Source: an uncultured Chloroflexota bacterium
GTDB lineage: Bacteria > Chloroflexota > Dehalococcoidia > CAUJGQ01
Direction: 5' to 3'
DNA length: 32,084 bases
Assembly (NCBI GenBank): GCA_937879875.1
Contig: CALFMN010000064.1
Span: forward strand, 1 to 32,084
How positions within the stretch are numbered: position 1 is the stretch's first letter; every line of letters begins with the position of its first letter. The position numbers and the translations under genes were made by a program. Shown here one piece after another: positions 30,262-32,084 of the stretch. The notes under the pieces were generated by a model, which saw nothing but the letters and a program-made list of their open reading frames with translations, was not told the DNA's origin and searched no databases.

Positions 30262-32084
30262 CTACGAAAGGTTGAAGTCGGCGTTGAACACCTGACCGCT
30301 GTCCAGAGTGAGGGTGAGCGTGTAGCAGCCCGCCGTGCCCGGCGTCTTCCAGACGTAGGTGTACTGGTTTGAGCCGCTGTCGTACTGGAGGCTGCTGCTC
30401 CCCGCCGTGCTCGCCGGCAGCGCCGCACCCGCACTGCCGCCGAAGCTGCCGCAACTCGTGCTCTGGTAGGTGACGCTCTTCACCGCCGAGAGGGCGCTGA
30501 TGAAGGCGCCGCTGCCGTCCGTGAGCTGGAACTGGAGCGGGTAGGCGCGGCCGGCTTTGCCGCTGTTCACCGCCGGCGGGGTGCTGACCGGCGACAGGAA
30601 GCTGCCGAAGCGGTAACCGACTGTGTAGTGGACGCTGACGGCCGGCGCACTGTTGCCCGCGACATCCGTCGCGCCGCTGCAACTCGCGGTGAACGTGCCT
30701 ACGCCATTGGCCGTGCCACCCGTGACCGAGAGCGTGGCGTTGGTCGCCACACCGGAGAGTGTGTCGCTCGTGTTGCAGCCGGCCGCAGGCACTGCGCCCA
30801 GCGCGTAGCTCGCGCCTTGGCTCACGCCCGTCACCGCTGACACAGGCGCGGTGCGGTCGATCTTGATCCCGCTCTGCGTGTCGGAGGCCGTGTTGCCCGC
30901 CTTGTCGGCGCAGGTGCCGGTGGCGGAGAGGCTCGCGCCTTCGCCGGTGACCGTCTGGCTGACGCTGGCGGCGACCACGCCCGAACCGCTGTCGGCGCAG
31001 CTCCAGGTCAGCGTCACATCGCCCGTGCTCCAGCCGGCGGCGTTCGCCGCGGGGGTGCGGCTCTGGAACGTAATCGTAGGCGGCGTCGTGTCGCCCACGA
31101 TAACGGTGAAACTGGCAGTCGCGCTGTTCCCCGCCTGGTCTTTGGCCGTGCATGTCACGGTCGTGACGCCGATGGCGAAGGTGCTGCCGGAGGCCGGCGT
31201 GCAGGCCACGCTCGGCGCCGGGTCCAGGTTGTCCTTTGCGGACGGCGTCGTGTAGCTGACCACGGCCCCGCTGGGACTCGTGGCTTCGGCCGTCAGGTTC
31301 GCTGGCGCGGTTGGGAAGACCGGCGCCGTCTTGTCGATCTTCACAGTGACCACGTTGCTGGGCGCGCTGGTGTTGCCCGCGATGTCAGTCACGGTTTGCG
31401 CCGTGGAGCTGACTGCGGCGCCCTCTATGCTCAGCACCTGGTCGGCCGGGCAGGCACCGGCGGCGATGCCGGAGAGCGCGTCCGTGCAGGTGAAGTGCAC
31501 GGCGACGTTGCCGGTGTACCAGCCGCTGGCGTTCGGCGCGGTCGTCGCGGCCGCGCTGATCGTCGGCGCGGTCTTGTCCACCTTCACGGTGTAGGAGGCC
31601 GTGCCGGTGTTGCCGTTCTTGTCCTTGCAGGTCGCGGTCAGTTTCAGCGTGCCCTCGCCGCTGGAGGTGCTGCTGGCGGGGCAGTTGGCCGGGTCGAGGC
31701 CGCTGCCGGAGTTGTCGGTCCAGTTCCAGGTCACGACCACATCGCCGTTGTTCCAGCCGGCGGTGTTGGCCGCGGGGCTCTGCGTGGGGCTGGCCGTGGG
31801 CTGCGCGGGCGCGGTGTAGCTGATCGTCACGAGCCCGTTGCCGGAGCGCCCACCGTCGTGAAAGACGGCGCCCGCTGGGCCGAAGCTGCTGCCGCCGCCG
31901 CCACCGCCGCCGCCGTCGGTGCCGTTGCCGCCGCCGCCGCCGCCGTAGTAGCCGCCGCCGCCGGCGCCGGCGCCCTGGCCGAACCCGTTCCAGCCACCGC
32001 TGCCGCCAAGGCCGAGGCTGCCGGCGCCGCCGATGCCGCCGATGCCGTCCGAGGCCCCACCCGCGCCGCCCGCTGTCTGGGTTC
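30262..32084 (-). CDS. Gly-rich, HYR/Ig-repeat surface protein with a PxKF-like C-terminus (5' end beyond window)
   Basis: The frame is open from the window edge to 30262, at least 607 residues; the start lies outside. From N to C: a Gly-rich region to about 31831 (GGGGYYGGGGGGNGTDGGGG), then SSFGPAGAVFHDGGRSGNGL and the strand VTISYTAP. Several related Ig-like repeats follow, each with AGW-(N/S/Y)-(N/T)-G-(D/N)-V and a closing DKAGNT/DIAGNT. An HYR-type module with SVACTPASGSTFAIGVTTV comes next. The C-terminal domain, FGSFLSPVSTPPAVNSGKAG and KTPGTAGCYTLTLTLDSGQV, resembles the PxKF domain, though the motif here is YPLQF. Paired Cys suggest disulfides outside the cell. It is likely a secreted or cell-surface structural or adhesive protein. 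Confidence 0.85.
   Translation of the reverse strand, partial: TQTAGGAGGASDGIGGIGGAGSLGLGGSGGWNGFGQGAGAGGGGYYGGGGGGNGTDGGGGGGGGSSFGPAGAVFHDGGRSGNGLVTISYTAPAQPTASPTQSPAANTAGWNNGDVVVTWNWTDNSGSGLDPANCPASSTSSGEGTLKLTATCKDKNGNTGTASYTVKVDKTAPTISAAATTAPNASGWYTGNVAVHFTCTDALSGIAAGACPADQVLSIEGAAVSSTAQTVTDIAGNTSAPSNVVTVKIDKTAPVFPTAPANLTAEATSPSGAVVSYTTPSAKDNLDPAPSVACTPASGSTFAIGVTTVTCTAKDQAGNSATASFTVIVGDTTPPTITFQSRTPAANAAGWSTGDVTLTWSCADSGSGVVAASVSQTVTGEGASLSATGTCADKAGNTASDTQSGIKIDRTAPVSAVTGVSQGASYALGAVPAAGCNTSDTLSGVATNATLSVTGGTANGVGTFTASCSGATDVAGNSAPAVSVHYTVGYRFGSFLSPVSTPPAVNSGKAGRAYPLQFQLTDGSGAFISALSAVKSVTYQSTSCGSFGGSAGAALPASTAGSSSLQYDSGSNQYTYVWKTPGTAGCYTLTLTLDSGQVFNADFNLS

Noticed and set aside
31890..31990. 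GCC-repeat tract as a non-coding microsatellite
   Set aside because: In the minus frame it is an uninterrupted Gly-rich coding region continuous with the Ig-repeat protein.
31827..32060. A 77-codon Ala-rich minus-strand frame
   Set aside because: It is an alternative frame of the GCC-rich stretch that encodes the Gly-rich region of the surface protein.

Overview
The window is a GC-rich bacterial chromosome segment. I infer Chloroflexota. The grounds are GTG starts behind good Shine-Dalgarno sites, -10 boxes of the TATACT type, families of palindromic intergenic repeats, a Uma2 protein, a Gly-rich/HYR surface protein, and a mixture of flavin, P450 and dioxygenase catabolic genes. This assignment rests on gene content and style only; no rRNA or complete marker alignment is available.

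Layout. 1-93 (-): the 5' half of a CAU-anticodon tRNA whose anticodon loop is interrupted directly after the anticodon by what looks like a group I intron running off the window edge. 160-1365 (-): acyl-CoA dehydrogenase family protein. 1620-4269: a visibly less GC-rich island with a ribbon-helix-helix regulator, a gamma-type N6-adenine DNA methyltransferase and a convergent PD-(D/E)xK-like protein, read as a candidate type II restriction-modification system. 4447-6856: ABC exporter pair. 7200-9053: uvrC. 9258-10451: GNAT acetyltransferase and Uma2 protein. 10551-12463: a predicted single-strand annealing protein under a promoter with a LexA-type box in its spacer, divergent from a XerC/D recombinase. 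13270-14438: TetR regulator and cupin, divergent over two operator-like palindromes. 14968-17156: enolase and an unrecognised 294-residue protein. 17158-20890: two 32-bp inverted sequences resembling IS ends enclose a flavin monooxygenase-like gene, a tandem HD-GYP/LuxR fusion and a decayed transposase. 20906-22710: cysteine-dioxygenase-like gene and gapdh. 23577-30193: P450, alpha/beta hydrolase with a Cys at the nucleophile elbow, GMC oxidoreductase, Tat-exported intradiol dioxygenase and an isocitrate/isopropylmalate dehydrogenase family protein. 30262-32084 (-): Gly-rich/HYR/PxKF-type surface protein, cut by the window edge.

How they fit together. Enolase and GAPDH are glycolytic housekeeping genes. 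UvrC, the annealing protein and XerC/D are DNA repair and recombination functions, and the annealing protein appears DNA-damage inducible. The oxidoreductases between 23.5 and 30.2 kb, with the two acyl-CoA dehydrogenase-like proteins, suggest breakdown of aromatic, terpenoid or steroid-like compounds, but they are separate transcription units and no pathway can be named from sequence alone.

A recurrent family of palindromic elements (core CCCTCACCCCC...CCCTCTCC / GGAGAGGG) sits almost exclusively just behind gene 3' ends. In one case it has become the coding tail of the GMC oxidoreductase. The most notable items are the intron-split tRNA, the candidate restriction-modification island, the SOS-type annealing gene, the repeat family and the IS-bounded HD-GYP/LuxR block.
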